A DNA stretch of 64,000 bases from Ophioderma brevispina (taxonomy: Eukaryota > Echinodermata > Ophiuroidea > Amphilepidida > Ophiodermatidae). Shown piece by piece: positions 13,813-24,297 of this stretch (within the stretch, counting starts at the first letter, position 1; the number at the start of each line of letters is the position of its first letter). Location: the NCBI GenBank assembly GCA_023653785.1, contig JAMKCH010049066.1, forward strand, positions 16,255-80,254. Reading direction: 5' to 3'. Position numbers and translations under genes: made by a program. The notes under the pieces were generated by a model. That model was not told where the DNA came from and made no database searches. It saw nothing but the letters and a program-made list of their open reading frames with translations.

Positions 13813-14745
13813 CTAGCTGACAAGGTTAAATAGCTCGCCGTTAAGCTTTGCCAACAAGGTTAAATGATTAGAAGGAGGGCAGGGCTTCAATTTATGAGGG
13901 TAATTATGGGGTAAAATAAATATAACAAGTGAAGACAATTTTTGAAAACTTGTGAAAACATCGCTTTTCGTCAAGGTTTTTTTTGCTCGAAAAACCACTA
14001 AAAATGTGTCCGTTTTTATCGTACTAACCTGTATTGACGTAGCTATACATCTGTTACTAGAAAACGAGGTTAAATTGTTGGAAGGAGGGCAGGGCTTCGA
14101 TATATGAGGGAAATTATGGGGTAAAACTGAAACACGTTTGCGAAGAAGTGGCTGCCATTGCGAGAAATCATGGAACCAAACTCCTGAGAAAAGCGAGCGC
14201 TCATTGGTTGATTTTTTTTCCAGATTTTCCATCACGGTCTCTGATTGGATAAAAGTCCAAAAAACTCTATGGGGAGTAGAGACGACTAACAAAATAGCGG
14301 GGAAACAAAGTTGTTTTTGTCGAGCGTAATGGAACTGTGTGAAGCACTCGTGGGCTAGCGTGTCAAGGATCGCAGAATAAAAAACGGGGGATAGGCGCTG
14401 CATACGCATTTGATTTGGATGCCTCACATTTGCCCATCTGTAGCCCAGAATGCATCAAAGGGAGGGAGAGTCGAAGCTCAGAAATAGCCATTCTCGACAG
14501 CGGCTGCTAGCTTCAATGCCGATGTTCATTGAAAGTGCACCAAAAAGTCAGGTAAAATTACTTGTTTTGAGCAAATTACGCTGCATAAATAGATGATTTG
14601 GATCTGAAATACATTTAGGAGATCTATTTAACCTTGATGCTAAAGATTAAACTTGATGCTCAACTATAAAATAGTAATAACCCTATAGCTGGCGAGGGAC
14701 CCCAACGACGGGATCGCCTTTGATGTAGTCCTAAATTATATTTAC
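13813..14745. other. No firm gene; local direct repeat
   Basis: A 60-base direct repeat (GAAGGAGGGCAGGGCTTC...) lies at about 13867-13920 and 14078-14128. A 204-codon minus-strand frame covers it, but is within chance length for this window. 14330-14560 is less AT-rich. Confidence 0.4.
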
Positions 14746-15589
14746 CGTAATTTTCGGAATATAAGCCGCGCGGCGTATAAGCCGCAGGGCCTAAAAATCG
14801 CCGTATTAAGATTCAGACCTTAACGTATAAGCCGCACCGCCAGATAAGAAGCGCAACCCGGCGGCCGACTTTATGATCGTGTATAACGTGTACATCGAGA
14901 AACCAACGTTTATTCATTTTTAGAAGCATATTTATATTTCAGATAGAGTCGCAATTGCTACCTATGGTTATATTTTATAAATATTTTTATAAATATATTT
15001 GATTTTACTATGTTAAATCCATGGAAGCAAAGTCAAGAATACGGCCGAAATATTCCCATTTTCAACTCTTTCGTTACGTATTATTTTAGGTATTGTTTTC
15101 ACATTTGCAGTGGCTATATTTTTTTTTTTGTTTTTTGTAGCAGCATCGATATGGCATAATAACAATGGAGAAGATACTAATATTGGTTTGTCGGCGCCCT
15201 TGGACTAGTCACTACCCTCATGGAAGCTACGCCTGCGGCAAGCGTTTACTACCAAGGAAGACGGGGCCCTGTTTGAATTCGTAAACCACAGAACTAGCCT
15301 CGTCCCTAAGGACTACGTCCTGGATAAGGAACCCACTCCGACAATACCAATTATCAGCAATCAATCATATCTAATTGATGATGATTGTGTTTGTCAATAA
15401 CAAAAGAAAAAAGAATGGTCCCTCCGCTCTTTGCTAGCTTTTTGCGTAATGAATGTTGGTCCAATCCCCAAATCCCAAATCTAAGGAAGCTGCCGGGAGA
15501 GTGCGGTCCTTTCATCTGTTATACTGTTACTTCTTCTTTCACTCTTCACATCATTTTCTGTCGTCTTGTGTGATTTACTTTAATAAATA

Positions 15590-16080
15590 ATTATAATATA
15601 TAAAATAAATATAACTACATATATAATCTAAATGTACTAAAATGAATATATCGATCACCTAATATATCAATATAACATAATATATAGTAATATAATTAAC
15701 TGAATAAATTATCAATAACCGACTAATATAAAGTGAATAAGTATAAACTCAAAACTGAATAAATATAAGTAATTACATATAAACTTTAATAAGTGTAAAC
15801 TTGAATAGTATCAATGAAACATATCAATATAACATAAATAAGTAAATTTAAACTTAAAAGTATAAAATGATCAATAAACAGAATTAATATAAAGTCATTT
15901 TATAAACGATATGTAAACTGAATAGTATAAACTGAATAATATAAACTAATAAATATAACCTGAAATAATAAACTTAATACCTATAACTGAATCACTTATA
16001 GAGTAACCATAATAAAAAAAAAATTATAATTATAAACTTAATAAAATTGTAAGAGAAATTGGAATACAAAACTTATTAAA
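15590..16080 (+). repeat. AT-rich degenerate minisatellite
   Basis: About 490 bases of loosely repeated TATAAACTGAATAAATATAA-like units of 11-15 bases, over 80% A+T. No coding potential. Confidence 0.75.
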
Positions 16081-16329
16081 TAACTATTTAATAAAATGAT
16101 AGTCAGATTTTCGGAATAAGGCCTTAGAAATCCAAGTCTTAAAGGTTTCGTGTTGAGTGCCAATAGTCGATACGTTCAATACGTACACGTGCGAAACAAA
16201 AACTGACAATGTTTACAATTGTCTCTCTTTTCGGTAGAAACTTAGCAGGCAAAGTGTTTCTTAAGAATTTTTTAGGAGAGGAAAACCAAATAGTATCATA
16301 GATTGGAAGGGATTAGCTCAAAAACAACA

Positions 16330-16439
16330 AGATCACACACCCGATAATACCTGGTGTACTGTTCCCAATCCAGCCCGACCGGGCCCGACGTTGCTTAACT
16401 CTTCCTTGCATTCACGGCTGATAGACGGTGTGAGCCACG
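16330..16439 (-). pseudogene. 5S rRNA-like relic
   Basis: On the minus strand GTTAAGCAACGTCGGGCCC and the following GGT match the internal control region of animal 5S rRNA as I remember it (22 bases at 16378-16399). The flanks (CACACCG upstream; GGGAACAG and GGTATTATCGGGTG downstream) follow the 5S order but are too diverged for a working gene. It could be a 5S-derived SINE. Confidence 0.5.
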
Positions 16440-17499
16440 CACTCAGCTTCACTTTTCCTGCAAAAACTAATACTTAAACCTTTTACTCATTTGTGGTTTT
16501 TTAAAAAAAAAAAAAACAAATGAGATGAACAAAGATAAACATAAAATCTCAATTACGGACAAACCACAAATAATATTTAGAATCCTGTGGACTCAACGTA
16601 AAACGGGACTGGGCAATTGCATGAGCAAGTGGGGATTTTGTGAAATTTTCGCCAATACATCGTGAAATGGGAATTCCCCAGAAACACGCGAGCATTAGGC
16701 TGGTTCCCAGGGCTCTTCAATCTAACAAAAACAAACCCTGTTCACGCCTCCGGCACACTTGATTAACCGGGTACAATGACCCGGACCTATTCCTATGCTT
16801 GCTGTACGGTATTGTACATTGTCCAAAATACTGTGTATTGTCAAGGGCAAATTAAAACGTTACAGATAGATAATACACCACCTAGTTTGGAAAATATGGT
16901 GTAGTACAAATTGTGAGGCCGTAGGTGACAAATTTTCTGACAATCTCAAGAGGTTAAAATGAATCTTGAAGTTGAGGTACTTTTAATTTTAAATGTGTCC
17001 GGCCCTTTCCGTGAATAGCACAAGCCGTTGTTGTGAGCAATTACACCATTTTATGTGGGCAATCGAATTAAAAATGCTTGACGTCGTCATATTAACACAA
17101 AGGCTACCGCTTGAATGAAAGCTTTTTATGGTTGAATGTACTTTCGTGTGGATTAAAGCTGCAGTGTGTGATACATGGTTCTCAAGTGACAACACTTAAC
17201 ATACAAAAAGGGAAGTTTGAATACAGCTTAATGACAGGAAATATACCACCTAAAGTTTGAGAACACTGAGTCTTCAGAGTGTCGGCGCGTAATTTTTATT
17301 TTTATTATCTTTTGGTTTCATCACACTTCAGACATCAACGTATAATCCCCGTTCGGTTTAATAAGCCGGCGGCATCCTTTGAAGCCCTTTGAACAACAAC
17401 GTATAAGCCGCGTATTATCTCTTCATGGATGTAAGCATGAGCTTGTGCACCATTTGTTTTTTAAAATCTATTTTTTTTTTTTTTTTTTTAAATATTAAT

Positions 17500-17985
17500 G
17501 TTTTTTCAATATATGCAAGGATTTTGTGTCATAGATGACTGTAAGTATACAAAATTCTTTGACTTTGTGGCACATATTGTGGACAGTGACGCACCAGTTT
17601 TTAATGAATGAATGCCGCTCTGGCTTGGAGATATTAGGGGCGTATCGTAGCCGGAAAAAGTCAGAAGCACCTACTCATGGCTAGGCTGCCTGTGAAGTGT
17701 TATGCCATGATAATAGAGACATTAATTCACCATGTTAACTTTAAACAATAATAGAGCAATAATTTTTGTCACTTTAATTTGTTGATAACTTTTGTGCCCC
17801 ACCATTTTCCACTTTGACAGAGTCCTATGGAGATAGCCCTAGGTTGCGCTGCTTTATCCGCTATTCTAAACGATAGCCCCTACTATCTTCCTCTACAAAG
17901 CCAAGATCCCAGTTCATCATGGACCGGGAACCACCATATGTTCCACAAAGTCAAGAATTTGGTAGCCTTACAGTCCCACACCCCC
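17500..17985. repeat. Imperfect large palindrome
   Basis: Left arm 17500-17690 and right arm 17840-17985 are inverted copies (GACTTTGTGGCACAT / ATGTTCCACAAAGTC; GGGGCGTATCGTAGC / CGATAGCCCCTACTA). The left arm also matches 5400-5560. Confidence 0.75.
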
Positions 17986-18159
17986 CCCCCCCCTTCTATT
18001 ACACGAAATCTGTGATATAGAAAACTTTGGGAAAGTTTCAGGGGTGACGCTATGTTTTTAAATTGGGATTTTTTAACGGTTTAAAAATCACCGTTCAAAA
18101 TCCATCAGATTTTTACAATGAGTAAAAATCAGTCAAGGAAACAATGTGCGTATATAATT

Positions 18160-18340
18160 GGACTACATCAAATGTAAAGATTGTCAATAAGTGCTTTTTT
18201 TGTACTGATTCTTGACCCTTGTGCTTTATTCTGCATTGAATTTGCTGCGCACCCATCCTGTTTTTTCATATACTTGGGTACGTAGCGTGTTTTGGAGTAG
18301 GTACGGACGACAATCAACGCTGCGTGAACAGCTATATGAT
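18160..18340 (-). repeat. Inverted repeat arm, right
   Basis: Opposite-orientation copy of 13560-13760. Just left of it, 18060-18100 has the AACGGTTTAAAAATCACCGTT short hairpin also present at the tandem-duplication boundaries near 2750 and 4005. Confidence 0.75.
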
Positions 18341-18369
18341 AATTAACAATATTTTGCCCTGACGCTGAA

Positions 18370-18636
18370 GAGGAGTTTCTTTTATGTGGTTGTCATCAGC
18401 TCACAGACCATGCTATTTTATATGTGCTAATCCCGGCTAATCATCTTTCACTTGTTGCCAATCAATTATCGTACTACAATGTTACAATGCCTGAATCCTG
18501 GTCTGAATGCTTTTGAATTGTGTCGCAAACATGCTAGATACACTCTCTAAATTCTGTCGAGGATGTGAAACAACCTTTGCTTTTCTGTTTCAATTTGTCA
18601 AATTTTTTTTCATGGCCATTATGGCCCTTTTTAAGT
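18370..18636 (-). mobile_element. TTAA MITE group I, partial copy
   Basis: Inverted relative to 25570-25790 (GTCATCAGCTCACAGACCAT, then CTGAATGCTTTTGAATTGTG). It ends TTCATGGCCATTATGGCCCT then TTTTAA, the terminus of the group-I element. Confidence 0.65.
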
Positions 18637-19261
18637 CACCGATGAGCTCCAAACTTGTAACCACTGGCAACTTATACTGAACTATATTGGGCTCACCAAT
18701 GCTGGCTGTGTGTATTTGCATACTTAGTGACACAGGTGAACACAACATGTTGGATTTGTCACTACAATGGTGGTGTTCATTATGGCATGTATACATTAAT
18801 TGGTCGTGAACTGAGTCACATAAGGCCAAAAAAAATGTTGTATTGGAGTACACAAGAAATTTTTGCAAATAGCGCGGGTGTTTGTTTTTTTTTTTTTTTT
18901 TTAATCTGCATTACTACAAAAAAAAAATCAAATCACATCAACACATATGTTATTATATTGATACGTTTGGAACTCTTATTATTGAAATCTTAAAGAAGTT
19001 GCCAAAGTACAACCAGAACCAAATATTGAGAAACGGTTTAAAAAAATCAGGTAAAACACCTTGACAATAAGATTTTTGAAAATCAATAAAAAAAATTATG
19101 GTAGGTATACTTTTGTACTGGGCTTGATTTTCAAAATTATGGTCGGGCGGGTTACTCCAATACAACAAATTTTTGGCCTAAGCTCCACACAGCCCCCAAT
19201 AACTTGAATAAGGGTGTTTTTTTTGTGGACTTTATAGATTTATAGGAAATTGTGAACGCAA

Positions 19262-19430
19262 TTAGCATAGCACACCAGAAACACACAGGTTGATATAACT
19301 GTCAGAGCTCAGTGGCACCTTCAATGGCAGATCTCTGGTCATTATCTTATGGTCCAAATGGGCAGAGATATTCTCCTTGTGCATGATCTTCTCCACCAAC
19401 TTTTCCTTCTCCTTAAGGTGAATTACTTCC
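19262..19430 (-). CDS. possible terminal coding exon, unidentified
   Basis: On the minus strand an open frame after a CTGAAG acceptor reads EVIHLKEKEKLVEKIMHKEN, then ISAHLDHKIMTRDLPLKVPL and SSDSYINLCVSGVLC followed by TAA. Codons are rich in AAG, GTG, CTG and ATC, unlike the AT-rich surroundings, and the first half looks coiled-coil/helical. I do not recognise the protein. The acceptor tract is weak and no upstream exon or nearby poly(A) signal was found, so it may be an exon relic. Confidence 0.35.
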
Positions 19431-21296
19431 CTTCAGTAGGCTAAAACTATTTAAAATGAGGAAAAAGTTACTTTTCTGTTGCTTTTTGGTTTGACAACAA
19501 TCGGAGCTTTCGTTCAACAAATTTTCAAAAATGGAACTTAGCGAATTGTAATTTCTTACAATATATTGTAATATTTTTTTGTTTTTCTCAAGCCTCTGCT
19601 ATACATTTTTAATTTTTCCACTTTCAATATAATAGAGATCTCAAAAAGTGTAATTTAGATTTTGATCTTAATTTTTCACAGTTCTTTGTTAAAATTCTAT
19701 GCTTATTTTATATTCATAAATAAAAAAATATAAACAGTGTTTTTAGAGACGCATGATGTCCGAAATCTCCAAATTTGATTTTTACAATATGCTAATGGCT
19801 GCCAACCCTATTTCTCAAAAACAAATGGGATAAAAGCCAATTAAAAAAAAAAAAAAAAAAACTTAATTGGGTAACCCTTCCCTGGACCTGTGCTAGGCCC
19901 ATCATTGGCCTCACACACCAGGACTTAAGGTGATTGGGTCCGATAGTACGTTCCGATAGATTTTGTTCATTTTTTCGTATAAATGCCTTTCAATCGATGT
20001 ACGTCAATATCGAAATAAAAATACGGGGTCACCGAACTCGTTTTTGATAAAACAATATTTCTAATTAAAAACACCTATTTTTTTTCCAAAAATTTGTACA
20101 CACGTCTATGGGAAATTCAATTTTTCATGACATTTTTGAATATTAAAAAAAATCGGTTCGATAACTTTGGTCCAAATTTTAATAAAAGGTGCGCACTACT
20201 AGATCTGCTGTCCGAATTACTGATGAAAAAAGTGGGGTCACTGAACTACTTTTTCTGTTTATTTTTCGAAAATAACAGCATTTTAGTAGTCGAACATACA
20301 ACACGCGATATTGAGGTGCGTAAAAAACCGCCACACTTGTCACGCATGGCGAACGCTTAAGCTGACACGTGAACACAAACCGTCACGCCAATTGCGCACT
20401 GTAAACTTATGAGCATTTTTTTCCCTCTTTGGTAATTTTTGATATGTTGTTGTGATTGTGGTGATGGAATCAATTCCAAAGACTTTGGTAAGAAAGGGAA
20501 AAAAAGTTATGGAAAGGTGAGAAAATGGGAAAAGCAAGGGCGTGTCCATATTTCGTGATTAATTTGGAGCTATTAAATAGATATAGGATTAAAATGCATT
20601 GTACTATAACTTCCTTTCCCCCTCCCCGTCCCCTCCCCAAGCAAGTGTTGAAAATAATATGGCCTCAAGATTGCTCAAGGGTGTCGTGCTCATGCAACCA
20701 TTGAAATGAGGTGGCGGGAACCAATCTGCACAAAGTGTCCAACAATTTTGAACAAATTGCAAGTATTAGCTGGACGAATATAGGCCCTACCTATACTCCT
20801 TAGCAATTTTCTAATACTGTTCAAATTCGTTCCTGTTTTGGGAACTTTAAAAACATATATGAGCATTCGCTTCTTTTCTTTTTAGTCGCCCAGATGTCGT
20901 CCAACTATGCCTGCAATGGCGCTGGCCCCAAAAGCCTGTGGTTTTTGCTTTGCTAGAGCAATCACACAGCTAAAATTGTAAAATAAAGCCTTAATATCAG
21001 TTGAATAGGTGATTTAAGATTTGCATCAACTTCTTCAATGTTTTTTTAAATGATTATGAAATTCCAAGTAATGTTAAAATTTTCCTTCCCAAAGATATCA
21101 ACATTCCTTTTTCTTTCACGGTCCATTTCATCCTCCCTGCGTTAAGCTACCGTGAATTATCCCTTCTTTTCAGTAATTATCGTTTCCCATAAAAGTCATA
21201 AGTGCTGTTAGAATACTGAAAAAATGTCATTTTACTTCCGGAAATTCGGCAATTTGACAAGTAATATTTCCTTCAACGCAACCTATATAAGATCTA
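19431..21296. other. No gene identified
   Basis: AT-rich, with a poly(A) run at about 19842-19860. A splice-acceptor-like CTTTTCTTTTTAG at 20873-20885 precedes a short open frame and an AATAAA near 20982, but the frame has no recognisable protein. Confidence 0.4.
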
Positions 21297-21653
21297 TTAA
21301 AGACACTATCATGATTTGGAAATATTTTGAAATTTGCAGGAATGCTTCAGTGAAGGATAAGTTTGTATAATTCTCATTTATATAAGGCACCTTTTCCAGC
21401 TTGTAGAATTGACAGAAAAGGAGAAAACGGCGTGTGCCAAATACGATTCTCCCTTCAATACGTGTTTTTGTATTAAGTGCCTGTACGGACAATAATGACT
21501 CAACTCTCCGATTCTGTCCTTATAAGGTTGCTTCTGGTCTTATCATTTGCAGGATATGTTAGGATACCTGTACTTGTTGCATACATGCAAAAATCTGATT
21601 TTTGATGATTTTTTCGATTTGCTGATTTAACAAATCACTGATAGTGTCTTTAA
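21297..21653 (-). mobile_element. TTAA MITE group A, copy 1
   Basis: 357 bp from TTAAAGACACTATCATGATT to AATCACTGATAGTGTCTTTA + A, TTAA at both ends. The internal landmark TTTTGTATTAAGTGCCTGTA corresponds to the CCGTACGGACACTTACT region of copy 3. Confidence 0.85.
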
Positions 21654-22934
21654 TCGTCATGTTTATGCATTTAACACTCTCTAGAAGACCTAATAGGTGA
21701 AATGTTGTTGGAAAACAAAATACTCTTGTCATCTGAGATGTATTCATATAGGGGCCTAGACATTTCTGAGTCCTGACCATGGTCCTGACCATTTAAATCT
21801 GTGGTCCTGACATATAAATTATAAAGAAAACACACTTTCCGATACGACATTGAAAAAGTGTGTTGAAAAAATCATGAGAGAAGCTGCTTATTTTCGGAAA
21901 AAGATGGATATTTACTTACTTGATGGCCTGTTTATAAGTAGCAATATAATCTTTGACTCAAGTTTGTTTAATAATGCATTAAATTCTGTGAACAGCACAT
22001 AGGCCTACTACATGTACTTCATTGGAAACAGGTAAAGGGCCAAAGCGTGCTTGCTATCTTCGGAAGATCGCACAGTGTACGCAAGGGTAGTTTTTATGCG
22101 CACGGACAGCTAGGAACGCCAAGTCACAATTTTGGCAGAAATATCTGCTTGGGGACTGGTGCGCGCAGCTAACGTGACCCAATCACCTTAAGGGATAAAG
22201 AATGGCAATTACTGACCTCCTGTCGGCAAACATGTTTGGGCACATGAGCTGATATCGGGTTGCAGTTTCATTGATAAACGGCTTCGAGGCGAGACACTCT
22301 GGCTAGAAAATCTAGGGCAGTCTGCGGTCAGAATTGCTATGTCTCGCTAGTTTTGAGTAATGGTTCAAGTTGACTGGCCTAAAATAATGGAACCGCTGAA
22401 GCGAATCTGGGCTAGAAGTATCACAAAGTCCGGGGAAAGTATGTAATAAACTAAAGTATTGCCATTAGCCCCTTAGGAACCTGATTTGTGTGGGTCGTTA
22501 GTTGGGACTGCAAAAAAAAAAAAATCTTGCCAAGTTATCTTGAATAAATCTTGATACTTAACCCCATATACCAGTCTCAGTGAACGATTTCTGCTTGTGA
22601 GCATGTGTGACACTTGATGGGTCAAAATCCAGTGTTCCTACAGTACAGCAATCGGCTCACTGTGACAAGTGTGACCTTGTATGGATTTAAAAGGTTTGGA
22701 CTGTGATACTACTGTCCGTTCACAGTGCCCTGGACCCACACCATGAACAAGTTCAATGTTCGATCATTCCAGAAAATCCACATACATACATGTAGCTTGT
22801 ATGCAGCCCGTATAAACATGCCCTCATAAACACGCCCTCATGTGTATGACCAGGGTGTGAAGTTGCCATCTGGGCAAGAGTTATAAATGTACCCCCCTTT
22901 AAATTCCACAGCAAACAACATTTTTTATATGGCC
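21654..22934. other. No gene identified
   Basis: Unremarkable, mixed composition, with a poly(A) run at 22511-22524. No protein motif or terminal-repeat element was recognised. Confidence 0.4.
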
Positions 22935-23204
22935 CAGAGGGTGTATTGAGTTAATCCCACAATGCACCAGTTTGGGAAATTTCAATATGGCCATGTGATC
23001 CCACAAAAATCCTATACTTAACACAAACCCTGACTTTTACACTCATTTAAGCCCAAGGTGCTAGTACTCAGGGAATTTTTAGCATGATCATGAAATGTCT
23101 TGTAGGGCCTTCTTGAAAACTTTTTATCCCTAAGTACTGACATGTGTTTAGAACAGTATAGGCACACTGCAATGCATTCTGGGATTGATTCAAAACATCC
23201 TCTA
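22935..23204 (+). mobile_element. Terminal-inverted-repeat MITE group J, empty-site copy
   Basis: Ends AGAGGGTGTATTGAGTTAAT and (inverted) ATTGATTCAAAACATCCTCT. The second copy at about 41194-41842 has a TTAA MITE inserted; here the matching position (near 23070) is uninterrupted. Confidence 0.8.
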
Positions 23205-23230
23205 TATATGGCCTAACACTAACAAAATCC

Positions 23231-23754
23231 TTAAAGCAATAATACTCATTTTTTTGAAGAGCACCCCCAATTTTTCAAAAAAATTGAGATTTTTACACGG
23301 TTGCATTGGTAACTGGCAAGTAAACTATACTTGTGAATGATTAAGCTAAAAAATGTCTGTGTCACAAACGAAGGAATTTTGCAATTAGAATAATTAATAT
23401 CGGGATCTCGATAATAATTCAACGGCTGCTGGAAATGGCCTTCCAATGAGAAATAGCCGGGAAATAGCGACATTCGTGTCTACGCTCATCCATTAGTTGT
23501 TTTATTGGTTCAGGCAAGTCAAGTTAGAGGTTATTTTCTTGAGGTGGCACTATTTCATCATGGGACATAAACGTAGCATTTCCAGCTCTGCCATTAAGTC
23601 CAATCTGGGATCCCAATTCTAATTACAAAATCGCTTATTTAGGATAAATACGCATTTTTTAGCATTCTCGTTCGCAGGATTATTTTCCTAAACAATTACC
23701 AACATAACTGTGCAAAAATATAAAATTTTAAAAATTGTGCTATTATTGCTTTAA
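23231..23754 (+). mobile_element. TTAA MITE group C, copy 1
   Basis: 524 bp from TTAAAGCAATAATACTCATT to AATTGTGCTATTATTGCTTT + AA, TTAA at both ends. It carries the uninterrupted AATAATTAATATCGGG that is split by a group-D element in copy 3. Confidence 0.9.
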
Positions 23755-23879
23755 CCCCAAAGCAAAAAAAGTCAATTAACCCTAGCACAGCTAAATCTCA
23801 CCAAAACTCACTGTGTTAATTGAGAAAAATGCACTAAGTCCAGAAAGTAGCGATGGCGTCATCAAACCAAGACTCATAT

Positions 23880-23995
23880 GGGCACGAAATCGCTGGCCGG
23901 GCCAGCGACACCGCCGTAGCGTGCTATCCCGGGTCATGGGGCTGGGGCCCGAAGGGCCTTGGGTTCGAATGCCACCCGAATTTGCGACTTTTCTT
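23880..23995 (+). repeat. tRNA-like SINE head
   Basis: A GC-rich island in AT-rich sequence. GGGTTCGAATGCCACCC resembles a pol III B box and T arm, with a possible A-box region around TAGCGTGCTATCCCGG. The acceptor stem does not pair, so it is not a working tRNA. Confidence 0.4.
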
Positions 23996-24178
23996 GTTCC
24001 CCTCTTCCCTCACTCCTTCAGTTCCTCCCGGGAGATAGGCTAGAAACCGACGTCAGGGTTAGGGTTATGGAACTTTGAAGGGGGTACATTTATGGAAGTC
24101 TTGCCTAAAACAGTGTTTAGAAATCATTACATTATATATTATAATAACAATATGATAATTGTACATACATCTTTTCAG

Positions 24179-24297
24179 GAACAATACCAAGAATACCAAA
24201 CTAAGCTAGCAGAGGTCCAGGCAATGCAAAAGAAATGTTTCACACTGGCTAATCATCAGGCTAAGAAGTACAAGGAACTTGGGGAAACCCTGAAAAG
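24179..24297 (+). CDS. TMEM120: TMEM120 exon (first visible), coiled coil
   Basis: The exon follows a TTTTCAG acceptor and ends at a GTAAAT donor. It encodes [20 protein letters not shown] and onward to KELGETLK plus two bases of an Arg codon. It aligns without gaps with the 40 residues of human TMEM120A that start ETHRLYRLK. The frame is open upstream into the polypyrimidine tract, but that sequence (about 24092 onward) is not TMEM120-like, so the start codon lies in an earlier exon. No candidate with the family's Trp-Glu/Asp-Asp-Leu motif was found upstream. Confidence 0.92.

Larger units (their letters stand above)
14746..17430. mobile_element. TATAAGCCGC-type repeat element
   Basis: The left end carries AATTTTCGGAATATAAGCCG with further GTATAAGCCGCACC motifs to about 14870. 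The right end (about 17335-17425) carries AACGTATAAGCCGCGTATTA. Repeats with this ATAAGCCGC signature are widespread in animal genomes. The interior holds an AT minisatellite and a 5S-like relic. No transposase frame was found. Confidence 0.5.

Noticed and set aside
13813..14427. Longest open frame in the window, 204 codons, minus strand
   Set aside because: No recognisable domain. It covers a non-coding direct repeat (hence its internal PCPPSN repeats), and this length is about what chance gives in 64 kb at this base composition.
14460..14553. Possible TMEM120 first exon ending CAG|GTAAAA with an ATG
   Set aside because: Phase fits, but the short peptide (MPMFIESAPKSQ) lacks the family's N-terminal Trp-Asp/Glu motif and is too short.
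20886..20985. Acceptor-like CTTTTCTTTTTAG with short frame and AATAAA, possible terminal exon
   Set aside because: Peptide is not recognisable, frame choice is ambiguous, and no upstream exon was found.
24092..24178. Open frame running into the first visible TMEM120 exon from an upstream ATG
   Set aside because: It translates the intron end and polypyrimidine tract; the peptide is Asn/Ile/Tyr-rich and unlike the family.
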